Positions 41,964 through 53,625 of a DNA stretch of 64,000 bases are shown piece by piece. This DNA comes from Siphonodentalium dalli. Lineage: Eukaryota > Mollusca > Scaphopoda > Gadilida > Siphonodentaliidae. Position 1 is the first letter of the stretch. The number at the start of each line of letters is the position of its first letter. The stretch covers positions 96,905,345 through 96,969,344 of the forward strand of contig CP136061.1 in the NCBI GenBank assembly GCA_032622095.1, written 5' to 3'. A program made the position numbers and the translations under genes. The notes under the pieces were generated by a model. That model was not told where the DNA came from. It saw only the letters and a program-made list of their open reading frames with translations, and searched no databases.

Positions 41964-42493
41964 AGGCACGGGCGGCGTTCGTAGCAGAAATATTCATATT
42001 TGTTCAAATCGCCATCAACAGAAGGAATATTAAAATATATATAGTTTTGTTCATATGCCAAACATAATGAGCGCGTAAATATTATATTGTCGTCAAGACG
42101 TGCGATGGTGTACGTAAACAAGAACATGCTCGTGTTACAGAAGTTTTGCTTCTGTTTACATAACACAGCGCAATTCTATTAATCACACACAAATGCTATA
42201 AACGCTCTTTATTATTTCCATATCAGGAAAACAGTAACAAATGACGCTCTTTATGTTTACCATATCCGGATCTAAACAAAAGCCAGGTTCTGTAACGTTT
42301 TTTTTATTGCTTTTGTTTACATAACAAAGGAAAACATTTGACAATAACATACTGTTTATTCCATATTTCTGATTGGTATAAGAACAAGGTCTGTCTATTT
42401 TTTATTTTACTGTTCTTTCTGTTTATAGCGTTTTTTGACGCAGGTGAATCTTTTAACAGCATACCCACCACCAACGCCGCCCGTAATATATCT
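41964..42493 (+). mobile_element. MITE family 'GGCACGGGCGG', copy 2, with visible empty site
   Basis: AGGCACGGGCGGCGTTCG at the left, AACGCCGCCCGTAATA then TCT at the right, with TTAA on both sides (41960-41963, 42494-42497). It interrupts the repeat whose uninterrupted form, ACACAAACAATTAAGATATT, is present at 40584-40603 and near 39860-39880. A single TTAA is therefore duplicated. Confidence 0.85.
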
Positions 42494-42545
42494 TTAAGAT
42501 ATTCAGAATCCAAACAAGGCTTGTAACTCTGGTAAACATGAATGG

Positions 42546-42823
42546 ATTATCGCCATTTCAAAGCACACCGTATCTGATGATACTTGCCAGAATTACAATC
42601 TGCCATGTTCCACAACTTGTGCTATCACCGTGCCAAAGGACAACAAAGTCCGATTATTAACACCGAGTTACAAGGTGATGTGGTCGGACGGACGGACTGA
42701 CGGACGGCCGGAGCCGTCGGCTATATATTCACCCGAACCTCCTGCGGGAGCAGGGTCATTATAACGCGTATAACGTTTTCAAGAGGTTGATATAAACCGA
42801 TATAATAGACTTTTATTTGCACA
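42546..42823. other. intergenic spacer
   Basis: GC-rich GGACGGACGGACTGACGGAC text near 42684-42703. No gene. Confidence 0.3.
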
Positions 42824-43870
42824 CCCCCCCCCCCCCCCCCCCAGGACTCAACTTCACCCCATTAATTTTCTTTCTTAATGTCTCCTCTAATTTTTTCGGT
42901 TGTTTAAAGGTACTCAACCCGATAAAACTCCTCTCAATTACTATTTCAATGGCTTCGGGGGTCAAAAATATTTGATTCGAGTCGAGGAAGTCACCCATCA
43001 AAGCTCAGATTTGTTAGATATCGATTTTAGAAATCTATTATTTTTCATTATCGGGAATTCTTTCTGGCCCAGTACGTAGTCAATTATTACCACTTGATTA
43101 TAGAGTTATCCATCCTTGTCTGTTTGAATAGAATTTTGGCGTAAAATCTCGAGCATGTTACAAATTGACGGCAGTTATAAGTACTCATCTCGAGAACGTA
43201 AGAATTTTCAAAAATCAATATCTAATAACTCTGAGCTTTGTTTGATGGGTTCCTCGACTCGAATCAAATATTTTTTACCCCCAAAGCCAAAGAAATAGTA
43301 ATATAGGACCCTCTGATCGGATTGTTGTTGTTGGAATCTGTTGAGATGGGGACCCTCTTTACGGGTTGAGTACCTTTAACAAGAAAAATAAGATGGCCGC
43401 AGATACTCCAGACAAGATGGCGTCCATCATGGTGGCCATTTTTGTTATATGCACCACGTCTCTTTGATCGCCGTTATAGTAAAGATGATATCACATGCGG
43501 TCTTATTTCCCGCTCGATTCGTTATGCTAATATACAACCCTTACAAATTAGCCAAAAATCCGACACCAGAATCCAATATGGCCGCCGAAATATGAAAATA
43601 TGCTATTTTTCTGACATTTCACCAGCTTTCGTTTGTCTCTGTGGGAAAATAGTGGCATCTTGGCGTGATGTTATACATTTATCGTATCATCTCATGCAAG
43701 AAATGGTTTTCCAAATCGAAGATGGCGGCCAAAATGGCGACCGAAATTTGAAAACACGCGACATGTCACGTATCACGTTTTCACAATGTATATTGTGTTC
43801 CCCATGGCGACCGAAATTTGAAAACACGCCTACATTCCTTTACTTTCTTACGATTGGCCATGATTATTAA
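42824..43870. repeat. segmental duplication copy A (interrupted by a MITE)
   Basis: Starts with a 19-C run (42824-42842). Copy B starts with a 16-C run at 44429. After the poly-C both share GACTCAACTT and TTCTTTCTTAATGTCTCCTC. They diverge only where a MITE is inserted (42908-43375), then share AAGAAAAATAAGATGGCCGC onward to about 43680. The short ORFs (142 and 127 codons) are parallel translations of this repeat. Confidence 0.8.
42908..43375. mobile_element. TTAA MITE 'AGGTACTCAACCCG', copy 1, with visible empty site
   Basis: Perfect ends AGGTACTCAACCCG and CGGGTTGAGTACCT, with TTAA at 42904-42907 and 43376-43379. The duplicate at 44501-44520 has the same flanks with one TTAA and no insert. 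The interior has inverted TTTGATTCGAGTCGAGGAA / TTCCTCGACTCGAATCAAA arms. Confidence 0.9.
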
Positions 43871-43937
43871 AGGGACGCAAAGCGCACACAGTGGGCACAT
43901 GTGACAAGTCATGCACGTCTGTTAAAAAAAACTATCA

Positions 43938-44269
43938 TTAAAGGGGTACTGTACACTAAATCCGGTCATTTTGGGACCATTTCCTTTTATACGCAACAGA
44001 TAATATGCAACAAATGAATGAATTTGAGCCATAGATGAGTTCAAATTACGCGAATTTACCGTATGAACAACACAAAAACATGGTAATTATAATGAAAATG
44101 GATTTATGTCTGGAGTCATAATTTCATTTTCATTATAATTACCATGTTATTTGTATCGTTCATAGAGCACACGGGTGTATTTTGCACTAATCCATGACTC
44201 AAATTCATTCATTTGTTGCATATTTTATGTTGAGTATAAAATGAGATGGTCCCATAAATGGCCCTTTAA
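43938..44269. mobile_element. palindromic TTAA MITE
   Basis: TTAAAGGGGTACTGTACAC at the left and GGCCCTTTAA at the right. Inner arms include GCAACAAATGAATGAATTTG with its inverse, and GGTAATTATAATGAAAATG with its inverse about 40 bp on. Relative at 15885-16232. Confidence 0.75.
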
Positions 44270-44427
44270 CAAGTACATGTAAAAATATATAAACTTTTTT
44301 CTTATTGTCATTATCAATAACGAGGTTGTTCATGTCAAAACCATCGTTAATCGCTACGTAAACATTATATCATGCCATGAATCTCTAATCTTGCTAATTA
44401 GTCCAGGAGATATTGGTCGACCTCTGC

Positions 44428-44870
44428 ACCCCCCCCCCCCCCCCAACAGGACTCAACTTTACCCCATTAATTTTCTTTCTTAATGTCTCCTCTAATTTTT
44501 TCGGTTGTTTAACAAGAAAAATAAGGTGGCCGCAGACACTCCAGACAAGATGGCGTCCATCGTGGTGGCAATTTTTTGTATATGCACCACGTCTCTTTGA
44601 TCGCCGTTATAGTAAAGATGATACCACATGCGGTCTTATTTTCCGCTCGATTCGTTATGCTAATATACAACCCTTACAAATTAGCGAAAAATCCGACACC
44701 AGAATCCAAATTGGCGGCCAATATGGCCGCCGAAATATGAAAATATGCTATTTTTCTGACATTCACCAGCTTTCGTTTGTCTCTGTGGGAAAATAGTGGC
44801 ATCTTGGCGTGATGTTATACATTTATCGTATAATAGAGTCATTGGCGAACACATGGGGAACACAATATAC
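44428..44870. repeat. segmental duplication copy B (MITE-free)
   Basis: Uninterrupted version of 42824-43680. It provides the empty site for the 42908-43375 insertion. Confidence 0.85.
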
Positions 44871-45054
44871 ATTCATTGTGGGATATTTTTGTCCGATATC
44901 ACGTTTTCCCAAATGCCGATATAATAGGTCAAAGCCGAATCGACGCTAATAACCCGATGTAATGTTTCGAATCAATGAATGATATTGCTATCATAACAAC
45001 ACCCATGCATATATATGTGCATGAGATACTCGAGCTAGGATTCCTCTGAGATGA

Positions 45055-45735
45055 GGAATATTCATCCAAATCAAAGATGGCGGCCAAAATGGCCACCAGA
45101 AATAGAAAAATCTCCGAAAATAACTGATTTTAACATCAGTGAGCGTTATTGTCACGACAACTCCACACCTGTTTACTATTGTGAGTTGGGAACACTTAGG
45201 CAAAGAACTGTCCTTATATCATATCTAAATAAAAGTCCCCCAAATCCAAAATGGCGCCCACAATAGCGGACAGATTTTGAAAAATCATCGAAATTCCCTC
45301 ATATTCACATCATTTGGACATTATAGTCGAGACAACTCCACCCATGCTTACAGTTGAGTTGGAAATACTGAGGTGAAGTAATTACCTTCATCTCATGCAA
45401 GAAATGGTTTTCCAAATCGAAGATGGCGGCCAAAATGGCGACCGAAATTTGAAAACACGCCTACATTCCTTTACTTTCTTACGATGGGCGTTATTATTTG
45501 GCGATTTCTACCAACCATTACATGTTGATATCGAATATTGATATGAAGTATTCATTTGGGTTTGGCAATTGATACACTCAGTCAAGATCGCGGCTAAATT
45601 GGCGGTCAGAATTTGAAAAGAAATCGATATTTTCACATACTAATTCAACTTTTTGTCATAATATCGGTATGTATGGACGAAACTGTACATAAACCATCTA
45701 TTAGTTCAACTTAAACGTATCAAAACGCATAACAT
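45055..45735. repeat. diverged repeats with ATGGCGGCC boxes
   Basis: Three to four units contain AAGATGGCGGCCAAAATGGC-type boxes (45074, 45420 and weaker at 45248 and 45590), followed by GAAATTTGAAAA-type text. 45390-45490 is nearly identical to 43690-43862. No gene. Confidence 0.65.
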
Positions 45736-45739
45736 AGCT

Positions 45740-48145
45740 CGTATCCTTCTGGAAAGACGAAAACCCACAATTAATATCGCGATGTGGCATTTAGAAATCC
45801 ATTCTCCACTTAGCGCCGATAATGGCGGTAACCGTAGGTGCGCCGAATAGTCACATCAGAACAATTACCTGATAACATATTCTGATTTGCCACGTCACGT
45901 CCATAATTATCTTGATCAGCTTCCATTTCTTTGTCTGATAAATCTAGGTCGCTCACACCGACAAAGTATTCACCACTTCCTGGGAGAAGGGTCCCTTTAA
46001 TCATAACGTTTCAAACAATTAATTTTCCGGTGTCTAGCTTACGATTTTAAATATTTGCTAAATATGGGATTTGTGCGTCATCTTGAACTAGAAAGGCATA
46101 TGGTCGATGAGTATACAAGTTTACAGAAGGTCATATCAATGTATGTGTTTCATACCCCATGTGGATAACGACATGTACACATGGCGAACCAGTTAGCTAG
46201 TCACTTCTCAATAAATGGTTCGTCAACTCAAAAACTCAGCGAACACATTGGCATACGTGAACAGCTTCGACAGTGCTTCGAATGTTGATAGCTGTTTCAT
46301 TCCCTTGGACAGATGTCTATCTACTAAGGAGAAGACCATAATGTACCGACTACCCACACTTCTTGACCATGATCCTAAGCAAACTGTGTGACGTCCCGCA
46401 GTCGTCTCGTCGAATATCTCCCAACAGAGAAGAACAATACTCGCGGTGCGTGGATATGCGCCACAATAGTGGGAATTAAATGGGCCACGGTATACACCAC
46501 ACATACACCTGGTGCATGTCGGTTTTGTTTGTTGGTAAGATTGTATTTCCACATCCGTTTCTAAGCCGTTCTGATTCAACTTGACAGACGTACAATTTTG
46601 TCTGGATAATACTATGCTAGCCTCCCTAAAAACAGTCAGATCGACTAAAGGATAATGTCTTTATAGCATGAAGGTGTGCGTTTTTGTTATCCTCTCTCAT
46701 GGTTAGTGTCGGTATGTGGGCGGTATTTTTCAAGAAGATGTCAGGAACTGTGGTGAATTTATTTCACTATGTATTTAAAGAACAATTTATAGTATCGATG
46801 GCAATGGCTGTGGACGTTGGGGAACGCAACCTTTATGATCATATAGCTTTATATATATCACTTTAGAATATAGTAGTTAATATGTCTCATGCAGAAAAAT
46901 GGTCGCAATGGTGATGTTACCAAGAAATCACTTGGTATACCAAACGTATGTTGAACTGAATGCAAGATCTCATCAATGTAACATTCCTCTGAATGTTCTT
47001 CGCGTTGAACATTTCACCCTTGTGTTGATGGCATTTGTACTTTTCTTGAACCATACCGACCACCACCCAGCGTGAGTATGGCATATCAACCAACTATCAA
47101 AGGCATCAATTTAAGACTACATCCCAGTCTGGGTGGGGCTTATATAGTAATAGCCAATGGTACACGCCTGGTCCAGTTGATTAAGAACGGCTTCCAAAGG
47201 ATGGGAACATACAAACTTAGCATACAAGGAAAGCGAAGCCATGCATGAGATCCTGTCTGAATCTAAAACATACAAAAAGAAGGGGTGGTCCAATTCCATT
47301 TCCACTATCATGATACATGCCCACAAACTAGCACCGTGTGTATTGTTATCATCTGCTAGGATCTGCTCGTTGAGACGATTGGTGGACGACAACAAGATTG
47401 TTCATAGGATCATGTTCAAGAAGTGTGGGTATATTATGCATTATTGTCTTCTACGCCTTAGCAGAAAGGCATCCGTCAAATATCAGGCTTTCAACATTCG
47501 AAGCCATGTACAGAAGTTGTCCGGGTACGTCAGTGCATTCGATGAGTATGTGAATTGGTGAACCATATATTGAGAAGTGCCTTTTTGGGAAGATCACCAG
47601 GTGTACATGTTGTTATCCCCATTAGGTCACCAAAGCTGAAAATACGCAGATAGATAGGTCCTTCTGAAAGCTAGTACACGCATCGACCGAATACCTTTCT
47701 AGTTTATCGCACAAGATGACGCTCATATCCCATAGGTAGCATCTGAGTTATACCATAAGCTATACCACGAATGAAGTTCGCCAAGAATAAGGATAAGAAT
47801 TCCCAGCTTTCGAAACAAACACGTGAGCTGGACACCGGCATATATAGTGTTTGAAACATTCCGATTAGTGGAACCGACCCTACTACAAAGAAATGTAGAA
47901 AACTGTGTTGTTGTGAGCGAGATAGATTAATCTGACGAAGAGATGGAAACTGGTCCAGATAATAATGCTGAATGTGGCAAATCGGAATAATCTCAGGTAC
48001 TGTTGTTTTGATTCATGGAAGTCATAATATGACTATTCGGCGCACCTTATATACGGTTATCCAGTATGGGCCCTTGGTGGAGAATGGATTTTGAAATGTC
48101 ACATCGCGATTGTGGGTTTCATCCTTCCAAAAGCTACGACACCTC
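45740..48145. repeat. diverged inverted duplication of about 2.4 kb
   Basis: The left arm (about 45740-46620) is the reverse complement of the right arm (about 47150-48145) with perhaps a quarter of positions changed. Matching landmarks are GCGCCGAATAGTCA (45840/48035), AATCCATTCTCCAC (45797/48080) and ACCCACACTTCTTGACCATG (46350/47430). The core (46621-47149) is unpaired. Short ORFs (118, 92 and 106 codons) are on both strands in both arms. No family was recognised; it may be remains of two head-to-head copies of a decayed element. Confidence 0.65.
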
Positions 48146-49130
48146 AGCGAGGCATACACGGTTACACTGGTGTAAATGTTTTCCATATGGCTCAGGGCTA
48201 ACGTTTTAGCGTGTACTGTTGGAAATATAAATTTTGGGTCCAAAATTTTCTTTAAATCTGAAAAATTGACATTTGGGGAAACTTTTTACGCAAACAAATC
48301 ATGTCTGTCTAGCAGGGAATTCGCCTTTAAATCTTCTGTTTTCGTAACTAGTGTCAAAACTACTGTCATATTTTAGACCACACCAAAAAATTAAACTTGA
48401 CTACACGCAGTGGGTGGGCTAGATATTTGTTACCGGAGTTATTGTACGCGTGAAAGGGATTATGTGCATTTTATGAACATCTATTAAATGGTTGAGGTGT
48501 GTTTTATGTTCAAAATAGGGGCACAATCGATGTCTGTTTCCTTTGTAAATGTCAGATATACGTTAAGAGGTTTTAACGATTACTGATTTTGAAGGCACAC
48601 TGTGAATTTCCACAGTTCATTTACTATAGTTTATCCCACCAGACAAACCTTTATATATGTTTTATACAAATTTAAAATAAAAACTTCTTTGGGTCAGAGA
48701 CTTGTTCTTGTGACCTACGTGTATGTTCCTGGCCCTGGTCAATTCATAGCAAAAATTGATGTTCCCTTAATTCATTGGAGAATCGAACCTGGTACGTTTA
48801 GCTGGGCCCTGACCCCAGATAACATCGAACGTCAGTATCGCGAGTGTGAACACGCAGAATCAACACAGAGGACGCTGGTCCCACTTTATCACCTCGTTAG
48901 CACATAATTCTGATAAGGGACTCGCTGAACCATATACGGTTACATTGGGCACGGAAAGCGGTATCACACAGATAAGCTAGTGCGTGGTTGTGCTATGGGA
49001 ATACGATGGAATCGTGTTCGGGCGATATGTACTGACTGATACGAAGCCGATGACTCGGCAACGAGAATGTCCACAACAATAACAAAAACAAACAAACACA
49101 CGAAGTCATGACCATGCACATTTTGCTTCA
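48146..49130. other. intergenic spacer
   Basis: ORFs of up to 101 codons (48602-48907) have no recognisable feature. No repeat recognised. Confidence 0.3.
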
Positions 49131-49138
49131 TTTACTAT

Positions 49139-49210
49139 GAGGCTGGTGGGTCATACTACGTATATGATGCTGGTGGGTCATACTATGATGCTGGTGGGTC
49201 ATACTATGAT
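49139..49210. repeat. short tandem repeat
   Basis: Four copies of GCTGGTGGGTCATACTATGA-like units. Confidence 0.85.
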
Positions 49211-49737
49211 GCTGGTCGGGGGAAAGATTAGACCAAAACAAATTTAAATGTCTGGTTTGGATTATAAGCCGAAAAAAATAGCGTCGGTAGGTCGGCTTAA
49301 AATTTTATTTTTTTTAATTATTTTTTATTTTTATTTTGACTTATTCTTATGACTTTTAAAGTGTGTATTTTACTCTGCAAGATTAACATATTAAAACAAT
49401 TTTTGATTATTTTTGTATATAATATTACACAAATACTTTTGCTTAGAAATCAACCTATTCTGAGATGCTTAAATGTGTTTTTGTGTTTTATGAAATTTTA
49501 CAAAAAAAATTGAATAGACTTTCTTGAAAACCATGAAAAAACTTTAGGTTAGGGGATATAAAATAGGATCGGTAGGGAAACCCAAACCACATATATATTT
49601 TTTCTTTGGCCTTATTCTGTTCATCAAATGTACAGTTATTTTCGCGTTTGTTCGTTGTTGTTGCAAACCGACAATAATAAAGATGGGTTTTTTCCCTTTC
49701 GTTCCGAAACCACGAGCATGGCCATTGTTGACTCATT
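49211..49737. other. AT-rich spacer
   Basis: No gene. T-rich tract near 49300-49345. Confidence 0.35.
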
Positions 49738-49741
49738 TTAA

Positions 49742-50184
49742 AGATGTATTATCCAAATTAACTCTCCTAAATTACTATTTCTTTGGCTTCGGGGGTAAAA
49801 AATATTTGATGAACACACCATCAAAGCTCAGAGTGATCAGATTTTTGAAGTTCGTTATTTCTCGAGATGTGCAATTATTTGTGGCCCAGAAATACGTCGT
49901 CAAACGGACGGTCTCGGACAAAATTGTGAATGAAGATAGATGACTCTAAAATCAAGAGGTAATACGGCCAAATTTCGTGATATCAAGTGATAATACGGCC
50001 ATATTTCGCTGAACAAAATGTTGATAAATAACACGGTTTTTGGGAAATTTTATACCATAGTTAACATTGGTTAGCATTATTTGGTTGCAATTAATCGATT
50101 CTAATAACTAAAACTTATTTTGAAGAAATGTTGTTGTTGTTGTATCTTGATGATATGGGAACCGTCTGAACGGATTGGGTACCT
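49742..50184. mobile_element. TTAA MITE 'AGGTACTCAACCCG', diverged copy 2
   Basis: Left TTAA 49738-49741. The interior shares ATTACTATTTC and TGGCTTCGGGGGT with copy 1; the right end is GGATTGGGTACCT before TTAA 50185-50188. It abuts the next element and shares that TTAA with it. Confidence 0.75.
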
Positions 50185-50188
50185 TTAA

Positions 50189-50660
50189 AGGCACGGGCGG
50201 CGTTCGTTGCAGAAATATTCATATTTGTTCAAATCGCCATCAACAGAAGGAATATTAAAATGTATATAGTTTTGTTCATATGCAAAACATAATCAGCGCG
50301 TAAATAGTAGATTGTCGTCAAGGCGTACGATTTACATAACACAGCATAATGCTATTGGTTAATCACAAACAAGTGATATAAACGCTCTTTATTATTTCCA
50401 TATCAGGAAACCCGTAATAAATAACGCTCTTTATGTTTACCATATCCGGATCTAAACAAAAGCCAGGTTCTGTAACGTTTTTTGCTTTTGTTTACATAAC
50501 AAAGGAAAAACATTTGACGATAACATACTGTTTATGCCATATTTCTGATTGGTATAAGAACCATATATGTCTATATTTTACTATTCTTTCTGTTGATGGC
50601 GGTTGTTTGGCGGAGGTGAATATTTTAACAGCATACCCACCGCCAACGCCGCCCGTATCT
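50189..50660 (+). mobile_element. MITE family 'GGCACGGGCGG', copy 3
   Basis: AGGCACGGGCGGCGTTCG to AACGCCGCCCGTATCT, TTAA at 50185-50188 and 50661-50664. Near-identical to 41964-42493 over long stretches. Confidence 0.85.
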
Positions 50661-50741
50661 TTAAATTACATGTATATCGGTACCTGAATGTTTCATGTAT
50701 ACACCGACTTTTCTTCGTTCCAAACACCTCGAAAATCAATA

Positions 50742-51976
50742 ATGAAAGTGTCAATGACACTGTAGCTCAACTTAGGTAGGGGAATAATTCAATGGTCGAC
50801 AGTAAATGGAGGAATAGGAAAAGTGCTAATTGAAATGTCTAAGTAAGACTAGATGTTCATGTCAATATCAACATTCATAACAGGTTTCATAATGATCGGA
50901 TCAGGGATGTGGTGATTATGGTGTGACAAAGGATTTATTGATGCAAAGAGTAAATTATAAAATGGCCACCGGCAGCCATGTTTTTTTTCCGAATTACCCC
51001 AAAATGACTTGTTCCCATCTACAGCCTTTACAAATCTCATAATGATCTGATCAAAGGTATGACCTGTAGCCTGTGCCAATGGATTTAGTCATGCAAAGAG
51101 TAAAATCCAAGATGGCTGCTGGCGGCCATGTTTTTCGACGGAACGACCCCAAAATGACTCGTTTCCCATCTACATGTCATTGTTAACATACATGACAAAT
51201 TTCTTGAAGTTCCGACCAAAGCTACGACCTGTAGCCCGCACCAAAGGATTTATTCATGCAAAGAGTAAAATCCAATATGGCTGCTGGCGGACATGTTTTT
51301 TAGCCAAACGACCCCAAAATGACTCGTTCCCATCTACATGTTAATATTAACATCCATGATAAATATCATGATTATCAGACAAACAGTACGACCTGTAGCC
51401 CGTGCCAATGGATTGAATTTTGAAATCCAAGATGGCTGCCAGCGGCCATGTTTTTTGGCCGTATGACCCCAAAATGACTCGTTCCCATCTACATGTCAAT
51501 GTCAACATTCATGACAAAATCATAAAGATCAGACCATAGGTACGACCTGTAGCCCGCGCCAAAGGATTTAGTCATGCAAAGAGTAAAATCCATGATGGCT
51601 GCTGGCGGCCATGTTTTTTGGTTGAACGACCCCAAAATCACTCGTTCCCATCTACATGTCAATATTAACATCCATGACAAATTTCATGATGATCAAACGA
51701 ACAGTACGACCTGTAGCCCGCGCCAATGGATTGAATTTTGAAATCCAAGATGGCCACCAGCAGCCATGTTTTTTGGCCGAATGACCCCAAAATGACTCGT
51801 TCCCATCTACATGTCAATGTCAACATTCATGCAAAATTTCATAAAGATCAGACCAAAGGTACGACCTGTAGCCCGCGCCAAAGGAAATTGTTGACGGACA
51901 CACGCACACACGCACACACGGACGACGGACGCCAAGCCATGGCAATAGCTCAAACTTACAAAAGTAAGTTGAGCTA
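50742..51976 (-). mobile_element. pearl/HINE-like element, copy 2 (inverted)
   Basis: Reverse-complement copy of 12231-14033 with about six units (GACCTGTAGCCCGCGCCAA boxes near 51061, 51229, 51391, 51541, 51707, 51866). It ends with CGTCCGTCGTCCG-type text and the hairpin CTTACAAAAGTAAGTTGAGC. Confidence 0.75.
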
Positions 51977-52304
51977 AAAACGAGCATAATTTGGACATTC
52001 AAACCTCCATGTTCCTTAAACATCTTACAAATCTATGATGTTCAATGTTTTATAAACATAATGGATTTTCTCCATTCGTTCAGATTAGTCACAATTAGTG
52101 AAAATGACAACTCAGTTAAAATAACCGTATATTTTCATAGCAATATATGTTTGCCATACCAGCATCATAGAAACTAAACATAACCCGTCATCATACCAAA
52201 TCCATCTCGACCCAGATAAGGCTTTCACCGCCATGCTCGAGTTCATGGCGCCGGATTTCTGCTACCCCGAACACACGTGCCCGAGATCTGCACTCCAGTG
52301 AATA

Positions 52305-52715
52305 GCAGTTTCTCTTGTGTTAAACGGACATGGCTCATTCGAGCTTTCAAATTTTGTCTACGTAATTTGGAAGGCGGTATAAGATAGGCTGACAAATACA
52401 CGAAATATTGATGTACCGGCTTCATGTTCTCGGAAAATTATTTGCCATTTTCCAGCGGTTTTCAATTTTTCACGCAGAAGTAATAAAACGCTCTTTATTT
52501 CTGCCATATCAGGAATAGACTAATAGGGAACGCTCTTTTCTGTTCCATGTCGTGCAATGGCTATTTTATTTTGGGACCCAAACATCGTGTTCAAAGTTGT
52601 ATTTTTATGACTTCAATGTACCTTTCTGAGACATATAATGCTCGTAGAAATGTTGTTCAAGTATTTATCGACCTATTTCGATACCGGGAACAATTCAAAA
52701 GCGAATATTATTTGG
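52305..52715. repeat. dispersed repeat, inverted relative of 28185-28500
   Basis: Same blocks as 28185-28500 in inverse order and strand, here with a CTCTTTATTTCTGCCATATC piece in the middle. Confidence 0.6.
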
Positions 52716-52951
52716 TGTATTTTGGAGGGAAAATCACCATGTGGTTTTAATTATCATTCCAATGCAGTTGACTTAATAACTTTGTCCTTATTTCTTTAAC
52801 ATATTTTGCCCAAGGTTATAATGGCCTAATTTTAGCTATACGTACAGTATTCGACAATAATGCTCCTTATAAAATGTTATTGAATATCAGCATTCTTCTG
52901 AATTATATTGTGTGATTTCACTGACTGATTAGGGTCACGATATTATACAGT

Positions 52952-53207
52952 CAAGCCTTGAAATAGTGTGTCTGTCATTTGCAGAATGAGGTCCCCAGAG
53001 GGTGAATTTAGTGATGCTACCCCCGCATAGCGGGCTAGCATCACAAAATTCACCCTCTGGGAACCTCATTATGGTGAGGTGTAAGCAGAATGAGGTCCCC
53101 ATAGGGTGAATTTGGTGATGCTAGCCCGCTATGCGGGGGTAGCATCACTAAATTCACCCTCTGGGGACCTCATTCTGCAAATGACAGACACACTATTTCA
53201 AGGCTTG
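52952..53207. mobile_element. nested near-perfect palindrome (foldback MITE)
   Basis: Outer ends CAAGCCTTGAAATAGTGTGT and its exact inverse. Each arm is itself palindromic around GCATAGCGGG / CCCGCTATGCG, with GAATTTAGTGATGCTA repeats. About 256 bp. Diverged copy at 5994-6240. Confidence 0.9.
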
Positions 53208-53339
53208 TATACAGTACGTACAGAGGGTGCGATAAGCAGAACACTCAACACCGCTACGACCCCTCTGTGGATCACCATGATTCACGGTGTTCTTGTTCGC
53301 GTTGATTCGTGGAGAACTTGCATGGAGCGGATCAATATG

Positions 53340-53625
53340 AATCAACAGAAATCTCGGAGAACAAGAATCACCGTGAACCACCGAGAATCATCGTGAACCA
53401 CCGAGAATTACCGCGATTCACTTAGAATCACTGAGAATCACCGCGAATCACCACGAATAACTGAGAATCACTGAGAATCACCGCGACTTACCGAGAATCA
53501 CCGCAAATTTAACGAGAATCACCGTGAGCCACCGATAATCACCGATAATCACCGAGAATCACCGAGAATCACCGAGAATCATTGAGAATCACGGAAAGTC
53601 ACCGCAAAATACCGACAACTACTAA
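53340..53625. repeat. 10-bp minisatellite
   Basis: Units of AATCACCGAG and variants (GAACCACCGA, AATCACTGAG), about 28 copies. Short ORFs here are artefacts. Confidence 0.9.

Noticed and set aside
42826-44796. Two similar ORFs (142 and 127 codons) as a duplicated gene pair
   Set aside because: Similarity is explained by a segmental duplication that also covers non-coding and poly-C sequence. The frames start inside repeats and end at unrelated points.
45740-48145. piggyBac transposase as the origin of the inverted duplication
   Set aside because: Some acidic and Cys-bearing short texts suggested it, but no DDE-type core or end repeats could be identified. The assignment was not supported.
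48781-48800. tRNA-like box (AATCGAACCTGG)
   Set aside because: No matching acceptor stem, anticodon arm or A box could be placed around it.
53340-53625. Possible repeat-protein coding region
   Set aside because: 10-bp units with stops in most frames. The 96-codon ORF across it has no recognisable fold.
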